Assembly: GCF_026151205.1 (NCBI RefSeq)
Contig: NC_087076.1
Location: 16,082,419 to 16,140,918 of the forward strand
Direction of reading: 5' to 3'
Source: Bolinopsis microptera
Taxonomy: Eukaryota > Ctenophora > Tentaculata > Lobata > Bolinopsidae
DNA length: 58,500 nt
This document shows, in pieces, positions 1 to 14,300 of the stretch. Under the pieces are notes generated by a model. That model made no database searches, was not told the origin of the DNA, and saw nothing but the letters and a program-made list of their open reading frames with translations. A program made the position numbers and the translations under genes. Each line of letters opens with the position of its first letter. The stretch's first letter is position 1.

Positions 1-1755
1 GAAATAAGGCTTCTAATGTCGCGTCATCCCTTAGCTCCACAAACTGTACCGGCGTGTCTAGACAATTACTTATTTCTCTGCTCAACAACCCACATTTAGA
101 ATAAGTGGAAAAGCATTTTTTAAAAATTATAATATAATGATACCTGAAGGCCAGGGCCGTAACTCGAAAAGTCAAAAAGCCTAACTCTACTCGAGTCTCG
201 AGCAGTACGATAACTCAATAAGCTACATCAGCCAGATGTTAGTTGGAACACTAAATAAATTCATCAGATTACTTGGAGGTCTGCCACGTTAGAATGTTGC
301 ACAGCACGCATGATGGATGTTAATCATTTAACTATTATAGCCTAGGCGTGATGCTATGGAGGAGCAATGATTATTAATACTGGGAAGTGATGAGAAGCAA
401 TGATTATTAATACTGGGAATATAACAGTCCTATAACTCACAGCTACCCCTTGATGCTCATGACCAAATCTGTTTATAGTTATTAGTCTATCTTTATCATC
501 GCCTTTGACCTTTACTGGCCGCGGTTGAGAGAGACTTATTATGTAGTAAAGTCTAGAATCATGACACAACAGGCAAGATCGAGACTCAATAAATCAGTCT
601 TCCATGAATAATGAGAGTTGTGGAATTAGTATTAGTCCTATTTCCGATCTTTGAACCATTGTTATCCGATTATTCATATTTATTGTAATGAAAATATATG
701 AATAATAAGAATATATACATTATACATGATGCAGACAAATTATTCCCATTACCATCGCTATTTTGAGAGCCTCATGCAGCCTATTCTTATCGGGAATAAA
801 ATCCGTACTGATGGTGATACTGACACGAACTCCTTATTTCAGGATCTATGAGACTATCATCTCCTAGAGATGTTTTAAACATATGTACTGGATATATATA
901 AGTATATAGCTTGTTATAGATATACTATACACCAGTTCACGTATCATTAAGCTTTTACATGTAAGAGATCCGTGGCCAGGGACTGATATTCGTTCAAATT
1001 TTAATACAAACAGCTTCATCTACATTCTAGTTTCTACATATTATTATATTAATGTTATAGTTCCATGCGGAGTCCAGAGTTAATGAGCGATTAATCTCCA
1101 AATAGATTAGGTTAGACAAAGTTCGCTTAACTCAACACTTTTTGAACAATGAGACATCACGAAAAAGTTAATTACACACAATGTCGCGAGTAAGTCAGTA
1201 GAGCTGCTACGACCGTAGTACCGTATACTCCATACAATTGCCACACGGATACTGTGCCACAGTAGTATGATCCAAGATAAAGGCTCGGAAACGCCGGTCT
1301 ACCACCTTCCTTACTTACCAACCTTAATAGAATAATGCTACATTGTTATAAAGCTAATGCACTGGCATGATGCGAATAGCTGAAAATATGAAGAAACAAA
1401 AAGCTGAAAAATATCACGGTTAAGCGTCAATCTAATCTGGAAGCCAGGTGTTTGAATAAATTTACTGGGATGAGCTGTGAACTTAGAGCTAAAAGGTAGA
1501 GATACGCTCAGACTGAAAGATTGAACTGGTTAATTGTTATTGGAATATAGTGGGATCGTGGGATCGTTTCATTAAATTATCAAATTCCGCAATGGAGATT
1601 AAAGCTGCTTAATTTGTCCCATGTGGTGCTTTGTCACTGATGATACCTTAAATCTAATCGCCGTGGCCATGTGGCCCATGCTACCGAATCTAAACGCTGG
1701 CCAATTGGTTATAATTCCTAATAATCAATAATATATAATATGGATCTTATTTCAG
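1..1755. other. Non-coding, upstream of first recognised receptor exon
   Basis: No convincing exon was found on either strand. The first exon of the receptor seen here starts in phase 1 after a good acceptor at 1755, so its signal-peptide exon and promoter must lie farther upstream, outside the window or in an exon too short to recognise. A ~31-bp direct duplication with core AATGATTATTAATACTGGGA lies at about 361-420. Confidence 0.5.
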
Positions 1756-2315
1756 CCTTTGGATTTACGTCTGTGTCAAACGTAGTGACACAAAACGATA
1801 CCAATACTGATGTGACTCTGACATGTAACGGAGTGTTCTCCAGCAGTGGTGATGTCTCCGTCACTTGGTGAGTTTATCAACTAATTACAACACTACAAAT
1901 CTATTACATTTATTGAGTATTATGTATTGTCATGGAAACGTTTTAAACGGGTAAAAGCCAGTCTGGCTCCATAACATAAAGGCCTCGTTTTGATTTGTAT
2001 TGAGAAGCACTATAAATATTATTCGCTTATTATTATAGCTCTACTAAATTCAATAAAAACATAATATGTAAATAAATAAAACTTAATCACATTCCCACAA
2101 CCATACTAATCTCCACTCCCTACCCAGGTTAAAGGACGGCAACAAAGCTGATAACGGAGTAGAAAGCACCTCGGATATAACCGGAACAACCACTAAATAC
2201 AGCTACACGATAAGCTCAGCGAGTGTGTCTGACACCGGCATGTACCACTGTAGCATGACCAGTACCAGTGCTGGCACTACCGTGAAGAGTCTCGTTATGC
2301 CGCTCTATGTTAGAG
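1756..2315 (+). CDS. Receptor exons for Ig domain 1 (1756-1867, 2128-2315)
   Basis: The first exon gives VTLTCNG and ends within the Trp codon of VSVTW; the second starts LKDG and contains DTGMYHC. This is the classic Cys-Trp-Cys Ig pattern split by an intron right at the Trp. Splice sites are CAG/ before 1756, G/GTGAGT at 1867 and G/GTGGGT at 2315, leaving phase 1. The same two-exon-per-Ig layout recurs through most of the N-terminal half. Confidence 0.85.
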
Positions 2316-5300
2316 GTGGGTTATTGTTATTTGACACGTGGTTTGACACGTGGCAGCACGTGGTGTCACGTGGTTTGACACGTGGTGTTGTCGTGCAACG
2401 CACTTTAGTTCAAGTTTGTACATCATCACGACTAGATATTTACTGGTTAGAGATTGTTCCTGCTTCTCATGAGGCGTGTTTATTGTTTTCTTAAAGGCGT
2501 TTAATATTTACTAAATAGATTATTTTAGCAATATTGAAACTAAGTGACGGTGAGTTAAACATGAATGACAATTCTCTCGATAAAGCTGGTAACTAAGCCC
2601 TGCAATATGACAATTTTTCTTTATAAAGCTGGTAACTAGGCCCTGCAATATGACAATTTCTCTTTATAAAGCTGGTAACTGGACCCCACGATATGCTAAT
2701 ATATGCTAATTTGCTTATTTGCTAATTTGCCAATATCATAATTTGCCAATTATATACTAATATGCTAATTTTCCAATATCCTAATATGCTAATATGGTAA
2801 TATGTTAATATGCTAATTTGCTAATTTGCCAATATGCTAATATGTTAATATGCTAATTTGCTAATTTTCCAATTTTCTGATATGTTAATATGCTAATATA
2901 TGCTAATATATGCTAATATATACTAGTATATTCTAATATATGCTAATATATGCTAATATATGCTAATATATGCTAATATGTGCTAATATGTGCTAATATA
3001 TGCTAATATCCTAATTTGACTGTATAATGCTCGACCCAGGTTTCTTCGAGAGCCCCGTCTTCCAGTTGATCGACAAAGGAGGAGAAGCAACCATGAGCTG
3101 TTTAACGTCTGGAGGTTATCCAACGTCTATATCTTGGTACAAAGACGGCTCTATCGTAAGTTTACTTGTAATGAAATAATCATGTTGCATTATAAATTAA
3201 ATATCCGTGACTCTACCCAATGACACAAAACGATTAAAAAAGCGCTTTAGAACGCTTAACAATGAGGAAAGTAAATAACCAACCCCCTTCTTAACCTCAG
3301 ATTCCTCCCATCTCATTCAACAATAAAATTACAACGAGAGCGAGAGATACCATAAATGTAGGGTCTGATCTGTACATTTTCAACTCGAAACCCTCCGATG
3401 CCGGTGTTTACCAGTGCAAAGCAAAGTGGGATGATGTGGAGGCTGAGTCAGATGCAGCTTTGATGCTTCCCGCTGGTCAGTAAGGATACCAATAAATAGT
3501 CATAAGTATTGATATTGACGATTAACAAAGGGAGTGAATAAATAATATAAATAGTAGGTAAATAAATATAATAGTGAGTGACCTCCATCGTTAATTACTG
3601 CAAATAGTATACTGGCCGAACTGAAAAGTTTAAACTTTTGATAACAGCACTCATCAAAATAAAATTGCCTGGCTATTAGAGCATTAGTAGCGGACTTGTT
3701 GAATAAAACACGTGGCGTAAAACTAATTACGCGACCCTTTGTGCTATCATATACTTCTACAATAAAGGAAAACAATTAAAACTATTCAAATCGCTCTAAA
3801 TGATAAATTGACTGTTTAAATTCATAATTCAAAATTCTCTACTCAAATCACTTATCATACTAACCAAATAATTTATTTCTAAGCTCTTATTATTATTTCA
3901 GTGACTTATAATTTTAAGTACCTTTATCATGAAAACTGTAACGATATCGTTTCTACAAGCTTGCAAATAAACGTAATTAAAAGTAATTAAACTGATAATT
4001 TAAAAAGTAATTTAACCGCTAATTAACGAGTTGATACCACCCACAGAGGTAGCAATTAGTGAGCAGTTCGGTATTATCGGGAGTGCAACAACCCTCCTGT
4101 GTGTCGGTATCTCACCTGATGGCTACAAACCCCAACTCAGTATCTACAATGGAGAAACTCTCCTTTCTAAGAACGAGGACCCTGACCTGCTCAGTGTAAG
4201 TATACCTGCTTAGTTTCAGTATTATAATGGAGTACCACTCATTAAAATGGTCATCTGGAGAGCTCAGCTGCTTCGTAATTGGACTTAAAATTTGTAAGCC
4301 GACAAAATTGAGACGATGAAGGAAATTAATTTATGTAAATTAAGATGAATAATTTATGACTATTAACCATATGCAGGGCACGACGGACAGCTACAATGTA
4401 GCCCACGTAATAACGTCTGTGAAAGAATCTGACTTCACGGACACGTACAACTGCAGATTTGGGTACGACTCAGCATCTTTGACGAGCGAATCCTCCGAAC
4501 TCAAGAAAATAGGTAAGCAATAAACCTGTTACAATGTGTCCAATCAAATGGAAATGAGTAAGAAGGCACTAAGCACCGGACTCGTGTCCGGTGAGCAAAA
4601 TGTAATATCAGAACAACATACTGAAATAGGAAATGCTGGGGAATCAAAGCTGTGATTATTATTCTTGTATCAACCCAGTTATATTATTGGTCTGAAGATC
4701 TCTTTGTAACCTTATAAAGCGGAAGAGAACTATGATATCAAGGAATAAATCAAATTTCACAATTGATAATATTTGATCATGCGATCGACTTGGCAATGGC
4801 ATGGTTAATTAAAATAGCTCTATAGACTCTATTTTGGACGGCTTCCATCCTACAATTACATCATGCTCCTTCACGAATACCTCACTAATTGTCCCCCTCA
4901 CACACCAGCTAACCAATACCTTCCTTCAGACATGCTGTCCAGCTCGACCCCCCAGTCAGTAGCGTACGGAGAGTCCGTGACCCTGACCTGTACCTCAACC
5001 CTTGTCTCCAGTGCTGATGTAACCACCACCTGGGTCAAGGAAGAGTCTAGTGTGGCCAGTACTAACGAGGGACCCGCAGGTACATAACTCGGCTAACATT
5101 TATTGTCGAAATATTTTACCTTAACCCTTTAGAAATGCCTGGTAGTTTTTATGTACGACAGAACTCATTCTGTAAAACACAATTTTAATTGACGAAATAT
5201 TTAACCTTAACCCTTTAGAAACCCCAGAGTCTGTGTACAAAGCAAGTTTAAAGTTTGACTCAGTTAGTGATGCTGACGCTGGAATATACCAGTGCTCTAT

Positions 5301-8300
5301 GGACTACAAAAACATTGGTGTTCTGACCTCATCCGATATCATTCTCGGAATTGATTGTAAGTTTGCTACCTTTATTTTAACTTTTGGAAGGAATTTTAAT
5401 CTTTAGCCCTATATGATGTGGATGATATCAGGCATATACAATTACACTCAATCAAAAGAAAAAGGTTAATATTTGCAAAACAATTTGATGTTAACGAATA
5501 CAAGTATTAGTGATTAACGATCATAAAATAGTTAAGTTATCAAATTCTATGTAACGCATTTTAACGTCATTCTAAAACCAGCTTCCGCTCAACAAATCAA
5601 CTTGAACACCAATAACTATCAATCAGCACCAATAAGATTACTTGGTGAACGACCAATTAATAATTAGGTAATAGAGAACCTCTGACCGCTGCCGATGATT
5701 AAAATATGATGGTAGGAAAGTCGTACTTAAAACGGGCATTTGAAATAGTCTTTCTATTTCTCTAGAAGGAATGCAATCCAAGTGACAGCTCCATTTACGA
5801 ATTCCGTGGACGATTTACATCATAAATATCAAAAAATGTCGTGGTATATTGAATTGAACGAGTGTGAGCATGAGTGATGGATAAATTTGGATAATGCATA
5901 ACGAAAGGATGCATCTTGTAACGAAATTTGAAACTCATTATTCAAGCTGAGCTCCTGCATTGATTATGTGTCGTTCTAAGGAGTAAACAAAAACTCAGAA
6001 ACTACAAGGATAAATTCACTTTATAGATTGAAAGGGCCTCATGGAATTAAACTGATTAGTGTAGTCGGTGGTGGTTTAAATAGTGCAGATGTAGGCAAAA
6101 CTAGATTAGAGTTAGACTTTTGGGTTAAGAAGCAATAAAAGTTGACAAAACATCGTGCGCCTTTCAGAGGCACCGCTTACTAAATAGGCAAGAAACGGGC
6201 TGATAACCAACAACTAAACTTTACCTCCTCGATATAAATTTGTATTGGAACAAGTGTTGTCGCGCTGGCGAACGAATAAATAACAACGGCTACCGCTATC
6301 GTGCAAACTAATTACGTTGACAATTAACTAATAGCCGTTCAATTTTGGTGTTGAGTGAAACTTAATTCCCAAAAAACTGGTATTATCTCGGAAACTAAAT
6401 CGATTAAGTGCTATCATTCACGGCTGCTTCGACTGCCAGGGTTAACACCTTTTAAAGACTGACCTGTCTGAATATCGTTCAATGCAGAAGTTCAAAGTGC
6501 AACTAATGACAAAGTGACGATTGGAATGTAACATGAAGTCCAAACTTTGAAACTCATTCGTTGTCTGATTGCTGAAAATATTGATTATTGAAACCCACAC
6601 CTTTTTCAGCCTTCAAGACCCACCCCGAGGACAAGGTGATGTTCGCTGGGTACGAACTTATTTTGAGCTGTCTAATTAAATCTAACGTTGATATTCGGTG
6701 GAAAAAAGACGGAAACTTGGTCTCGGAATCTGTGAGTTACAGCTGTAAAGTACTGAAATTATACTTTATATTAGGAAATAATTGTAAAATATCATTATAG
6801 AATAATAAAGCTTATTGAAAATTATTAACCCCTGTCTCCTCAGGACTACATCTCAGTTCAAGGCAGCAGCCAATCCTCTTCCACCCTGACCATCACCAAG
6901 GCAACCTCTGCCAACAGCGGAGAGTACCTGTGTGAAGCCCCGGTCAACGGCAAGATTATCAACACCGACCCAGCCTCTGTCACCGTGTACGGTGAGTGGT
7001 CTAGGCCCCCTGTGGCCAGCGGACTCAGTCTCCAGCATTGGAATTGGGTTTTTTTTGTATTATCCTTAGCTCAGTTTTAGATTTTGATGTAGATCGTCAA
7101 AAACATCTTTTGGATTTGTTTATTCATATTTATATTGATATCTATTTATCAATATTTTATCATTTATTCACATTTATTTATTTATTAACCTATTTATCTA
7201 TATATATTTATTTATTTGTTAACTCGCATATTTACATATATTTATTTACTTGTTAACTTATTTATTTATTTTTTCTCCATAGACTCAGTGATGACAGTTT
7301 CTAATGAAGGTTTCGTTAGAAACTGTCATCACTGGGTCTATTCAGAAAAGTCAGAAATTTTCTTGAAAAAAAAAACATGAGACTCAATAATATAACACGA
7401 CTTAATCACATATTTATTTAGATAAGCCTTTTTTAAATCCGACTACTGGTAAAAATATCAAAAGAGGTTGTTCAGAATTTCCCTGTTATTAGTTTCTTTA
7501 AACACTTTTCAATAACTGCGGTGTAGTTATTGATTACTAGCATAATATGTTGAAAGTGGAATACAAAATGACTTGATTGTAGAGAACATTGGAACGCTGT
7601 TGCTAAACTGGAATGATATAACTAACTGGTAACATGGCGGGACCTTAAACCTTCAGGATCTAGAATTGGCGAACACGTTGTAAGCATTGTCCCTCATGAC
7701 GACAAATTATATTGACATTACGCAACTCTTTAGTCTTCACGTACCGGTAATCATTTACCGAGCGACCTTTCCATTGGAGGATGTAAGCAATCGGTATTGT
7801 ACGTAAACATGATTACTGAGCAGCTGACTGTACAAAGCTCATCTTTAAAGATAAAGTTTTGCTTAATAACAGAGAGCTCGGTTAATGGCCAGTAATATGA
7901 ATAATGCAAACTACTCTATCATGAGGTGCCATTGTCCACTACCAAGACAATGATATGACGTCAAAAAACAAAATCTATAATGACCGCGTCCACTTTGAAT
8001 ATGGCCACGGCCCATGATGCTGAAAATAGAAAATATCGCAAAAATAAACAGGCAGCTGTTTTTGCCGCTATATTTGCAGCTGTATTTGCGGAATATGTTT
8101 TCGAGATAATTTTAAATGAAGAGGCAAGTTATTATGAGCGGATGCTATTTCCAACAATGTAAGTATCTCGAAACCGGTGCCGGACGAGAGATAAGTCTGA
8201 GATAATTACTAATTTTGCAAGATTTTTATCTACAAAAAAACAGAAGAAGTCTAGGATCTTGATATAATTGTTTCGTGGTGAAACACTATATTTTTTTCTT

Positions 8301-11300
8301 TATTAAAAAATCGAATTCAATGGACAAAGCTTATTTTTATATAATTTCTCGTCGCAAACGAAAAATTTGAAATTTTGAATGATTTGAAAAGATCTTAAAC
8401 AGTATATTCTTAAACAATATTATATTATAAATTGTCTATGTTTAGAATTTTAACTTATCTTCTCTATTTCAGAGTTCGAATCTAGTCCAACATATAAAAA
8501 GGTGGTGGTTGGAAGTCCAGCAACTCTGAGCTGTTCCACCCAATCCATTCCAACAACTCCGACTATCACCTGGGAGAAGAACGAATCTGCTTTCACCCAA
8601 ACAAACCTAATCACTGATACCTCTGATTCCAACAGCCAGGTATTAAACTTTTTTATTCTGGATATTTTTTATTCTTCTGGAATTTCTGGGGTTTTATATT
8701 TTATTTCACTACAAAATAAACTAAAGATTTTCCCTAATCTGGTATAAATAATGGCTGACCATAATCCCCCTCAGTCCTCCCGTCTGGTCCTCCCCTCCAC
8801 CACACCAGATGACTTAGGAGTGTACCGCTGTAAAGCAGAGTACCCTGCTGACGACAACAATGTTGGAGGGATCCTGTATTCGGACGAAGCTGCTCTTATT
8901 GTCCTGTACATTGGCATGGAGTCTGCAGCTTCTACTTCTAATGGAAATTCTCTCACCATCACTGCTACTCTTATTAACGACAAGGAGGTTTTTAATGCGA
9001 ATATTTGTTGACGTTTTTTATGTTGTCGAAAATTGAGATTAAAATTTATGAACATTGTGTAAACTATTTAGTATTTATCGATATAAAGATTTTCGAGGTT
9101 AGGTTATGATAATATTTTCTCTTTCAGGCGACTATTAAATGGTACAAAGAAGGAACCCAAATCACGTCCGGAAGCGGTATCTATATCAGCCAAACCTTCC
9201 CTAACAGCTACTCAGTCGGAGAGTTCCAGTTCATCAAATCAGTCCTCACTATCTCCAGCTTTGTTAGCGATGATGTGGGAACTTATACTGCCGCTGCAAC
9301 TGCCACTTTCAACGGAAACAATCTTGATGTGACTAACTCCGTAGGAACCAAAGCTGATCTCTCCAACATTTTCCTAACCAACGGGGTCGGCAAAGAAGGA
9401 GATGATGTGACCATGTATTGCATGTATGAGGGTTCAGCTACCGTTAATATATTCACATACTACAAACGGGACAATAGTGGTGACTGGAAGGAAGTGGATA
9501 AAAGTTTAATCAGGATGCTGGTAACCTACTTATCAGTGGACACACTGGTGTCCGCTAAAACATTGACTGGGATGAGCGCTGCCAAGAGTGGCAGTACCTT
9601 AGAGATTCTAAACGTGGATAACGACGATGAAGGCTTGTACAAATGTTCGATTACTGATATAAACAGCATAAGAACAGATTCGAAACAAAGTAACCTGCAG
9701 CTGATATCTTGGAGCCTGCCGGAGAATAAGATGCTGGTGGAGACAGGAGAAACAGCCATGATAACCTGCACCTTCTCTGGACCTTCTGTCCCGGAGATAG
9801 AGGGACGAACTTTCGTTAGCTCTGCTTTCTCTAGTGACGAATATGCTTTGCTGTATTCTAAAGATAGCTCAACCTCTACTTCTAACAGTTTAACTAGGAT
9901 TACAACAACAGCTGTGTTCTCCAAAGTGATCACCAAGAATGGGCCGTTCAAGTGCCACGCCACTTTCAAGGACGAATCAAGCCCCGGAATTCAATCTGAA
10001 CTTGGCAGTGGCCAGGTTGAAATTCTAGCTGCTTCAATCGAGCTGGGAACCCACCAATCTTCCCTCCCTGTCTACGAGGGTGTTTCCTTCACCTTCATCT
10101 GCCAATACAGTTTCGAGACAGCAGGCACAGTGACCATCTCCCCATCTGCTGATGAAACCGTCACAGACGATGCCAGGGAGAATTTCATAACCACTGGTTT
10201 CAAAAACGGCCAGTTCGGAAAAATAACCTCGACGAGTTTCACTGGACCCTACATCTGCTCGGTGGAGATCGAGGGGTACACTATTTCCAAACAGCTGGAT
10301 CTAGATATAATACCTATACCTGCTGTTCCGAACCTGGAAGAAGTGATTGTCAGTACAGCGACTATGATTGGCTGACCTGTACTGTTACGAGTGATCTACC
10401 TCTCTTCAGCGTCTCCTGGTACACTAAGGAGGATGGAAAAGATCAATATGTTACCACCCACAGGTAGGGGAATATTATACATTTTCTGGTTAATCCGGAA
10501 GCAGAATAATAATAATAATTGTTTATTGATGGCGTCAAGAGACTTAAATTTAGTGATCTCAAATTCTAAAGAAAAAACAGTATCAAACCCAGAACTGAGG
10601 AAGGATACTCGAAGACAGGGGTGAGTGAGCGAATTAATGGTCTCGACTACTATAAAGATCGGGAGTTCACCTGCAAACAAACCATCCAATCTAGCTTTTA
10701 CGCCTCTGAAGTCTCTTTCGTGGTGAAACGTGTAGTGGTCAAAGTTGGAGGTGAGTTTCGTAAAATTTAAAATGTTATATATAGCTTGCCTTCCGCTTTT
10801 ATTAACATCGAAGCAATGTACAATTTCATGGAAGGGAATCTATCGGGTGGAATCAAAACAGTTTTTTGACCGCACTGAATGCTTGCAACCAGTGATAGTA
10901 GTGGCTGAGAATTTATTTCTGCAGTACATAATTCGAGATTCAGCCAGCAGCTACAACTTCAGTTAAATCTATAATCGTAACTCTAAATTCCACCAGGTGT
11001 CCGAAAGTTCGGCGTATCTTCAACTTCTCTGTACGTCGGGGACAAACTGACAGTAACGTGCAGTACTGAACAGGGCACTACAGCTCGTCTGTACCGCGGT
11101 TTCAGTGAGCAGTCCCTCAGTTCTACATCTACCACTGACAATGTGAGTTTATAACATTCAATAAGGTTGTAGTTTTTATTGCTCACTAAATGACAATTTT
11201 ATGTTTTACTGTATCGAGTATCGACGAATTGAACTCTGTCAACAAATTTTAGTACTCTAAATTGGTTCCTTATTCCTCGAAGCGTCAACAGGAATTCACC

Positions 11301-14300
11301 TGAAGAGACCCGGCTGGTGACCAAATAGTATCTAATTTCCGGTTTACTTGATAAGAACTAGACCTCCCTTATTTATTCCCACTTAACACCATAATTTGCA
11401 GGGAGTGATTACCTACAAGTACGAGAAATCGTCAGTAGAACTGGCTGACATGGGAGACTACAACTGCGAGATTAAGAAGGAGAACCGGTGGAATGTCTAC
11501 TTCGACCCTCAACAAGTTGAAATCAGCAGTAAGTCAAAGAAAACTAAAATGAAAGTTCTCCAACTTAGTGAATTATTAATAAAGCGTGCGAAGAAGTCTA
11601 CCCGCAATCAGCAATAAATATTAAGTCGGTATAAAGTTTCTGCAAATATCAAGAGTCTCGCGCTGACAACCCCCACCACCTCAGAACGCTGTGAGGACCT
11701 CGTGAACCCGAACTCAAACACCGCCTCCCTGATCTGCTCTACAGAACTAATAGAGACAGGCACCACGTGCACGTACACGTGCAGTGGAGACAACGCCATG
11801 TCCAGTATCTGGGAGGACAGTGTGACCACCACGTGCAGGGACACAGGGTACTGGTCCCACACCTATCTTAGCTCACTCAGACTGGAGATGCCTTCCTGTA
11901 CAGGTGAGTTGTTCTTTCAGAGAGTTCTTACTGAGTGGGTGGATATTGTCTACTATTTCATTGCTTCAAGACAACAAACTTAAACGTTGAAATATATAGA
12001 GATTAGATTGTAATAGTCGAGCAGTAAAAAGTGCGAAAAATCAAACTGTAAGCAATCAAATCATGGAACGATCCTCTGATAGGTGGTAGTGATTGGGAAA
12101 CTGTAGTGTCTCGGTCTCTACTCATCCAATCATGATGCTGACTTATTAATCTAATATATCGACCTCACATTTGATCAACTAATCATGATTACTATTTCAG
12201 CACGAATCATCCCGATCACCTACAAAGCGGTGATGGTAGTAACGTTCGGTGGCTTGACCTGCCCTCCAGACAGCTCTGATGAAATATTCAACTTCATAAC
12301 CGAACAGAAGTTCCGGGATCTTGACATGAAAGGCTTTGATAACACCCTAGTGAGCACTCAAAACTTCTACACTCAGGAGAAGTGCAAGATTAAGTGGTTG
12401 ATAGAATCAGATGAGACAAATGTGGCCCGAACTCCTGATGACCTGCTCGAAGTAAGGACCGCTGAGAGATCTGCTCTGTATGGTAATAAGAGGTTCACGG
12501 TAGAAGAAGAGGAGGATGCTGATGAGTCTGGGTTCCTTGTGGAATGTCCGGCTGGGTCCGGAGTCAGTTCTGAAGAGCTCTATTGCGGTGAGTTTAGAAG
12601 TTCGGGACTGTTATAAAGGTATCTAGAAATACTACAACTGTTGAATTCGCTAACAGTACATTTTTGGTATGATGATCACAAAGTGGATTAATATATTTGC
12701 TATGGGATCTCTAAACTTTGTTATCGCAGTGCAATGTGGAGTTGGAACTTACAGCACCAACCAGGACTGCGTGAGTTGTCCTGTTGGATCCTACCAAGAC
12801 CAGCCTGGTCAGTCCGTCTGTAAATCCTGTTCTAACGGAAAGAGCACACTAAGTCCTGGCTCCACTTCTTGTCTAGGTATGTTCTGTTAATTTACCTTTT
12901 TCTTTTTGTTGTTGTTGAGATTTTCACTCTATTCCTTATTATGTTCATTGCTGAAGTCTGGAGAAAGATCTGGGAACAGAAGCATCAAGTTAGCTGATAG
13001 TATGTGCTAGTTTGTATTGTGAGCTAAACTATAAATAAGATAATGATCTGATAAATGGAATGCCCCGCGTGTAACATTCCTAATGGCATGATGTCGAGAG
13101 ATCTGCATCCGGGAGGGCAAGTATTGGGCCATTATCTCGGCAATAGTGTGTGTATAACTGTGTAGATCAATTGTATGTTAACTGGAAGCTTTTTATTCAA
13201 ATTGTGAGTCTAAAGTTAAACACCTCTGTAATATTGATAAGAAAACATAGAATCCCTATTCTATGTTTTCTATCAATTCATTAAAGATATCTTGATTATT
13301 AAATAAAGGTTCTCACCTGATCTTCTACAGTCTGGATCTCTAACAGTTGTCAGCACTCCTTCCCTACACTGCACTTCTCTTCCCCCAATGTTAACATGGT
13401 TCCTTCCACAGATCACCCTCACCTTCATGCCGTGTCTTACTGGCAGTACTGGAACTGTCTCCTCTCTTATATTCTTCCAGGACACGTCTAATCTCGTACA
13501 GTCCTCTGAGAAGTCGGTATCATAAGAAATGTGCGAAGTTTGCAAAAGTGCTCAATATCTAATAAATATCTGTAACTGGTTATACAAAGCTAGAGTTGGG
13601 TCTGAATACTTACTTAAATGTGTGACGCGGCGACAGTTTGCTGTAACTCCACCGGCAGTTGTCACATCCTTTGTCCAGATCCACTTTGAAATGTGGGAGA
13701 TATCTCCAGGGATAAAATCGTGGTCCTTCTCTCTGGCACTTTCCCAAGTACTATCATCGAATTCTTTTTGCAGCCAATCAGCATTTTGCTCATCCTTTGA
13801 GCATCTCCAGGTGTGGTCAGTTACTAGGATATCATTTTCTTCGGTATCTTTCACTGAAGCTAATATACCGTAGTCACCCCCTAAATTTTCACATCGAATT
13901 CCGATCACCTGGAACGATGCTGGTATTTCAAAAGTAGATTCTTTTGACAAATTGTTCAATTTTTCAATTTCAGATGACTGTTCCTTGCCGTCCACATACA
14001 CTTTCATGCGATCGTCACATGTTGCACTCAGGATGTAATGGTCTGAAAGTATTGTTATAAATATGATACGATTAATTAAGACTTTTCTCAGGAGACATTA
14101 AGATAAAATTGTTGATATGGGAATAAGTTTATGGGAAAACATTGGTTGCAATGTTTCTTACCTAAAGATTCTGCGCTAAGAGGTGCCATCAGTAGCAGAA
14201 GCAGCAAATAAGTCATGGTCTCAAGATTAATCGCAATACTTTTACTACGGGGATCAGTAGTTTTAATAAGCAAATGGTATAGCGACTTTCCTTCTATTGA

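Noticed and set aside
7038-7256. 72-residue plus ORF rich in Ile/Tyr/Leu
   Set aside because: Low-complexity TTTATTTA intron DNA, no coding character.
10343-10353. GTGATTGTCAG as an 11-nt intron that would restore the receptor frame
   Set aside because: Far too short for known spliceosomal splicing. A frame error or mutation is more likely, so it is reported only as a frame break.
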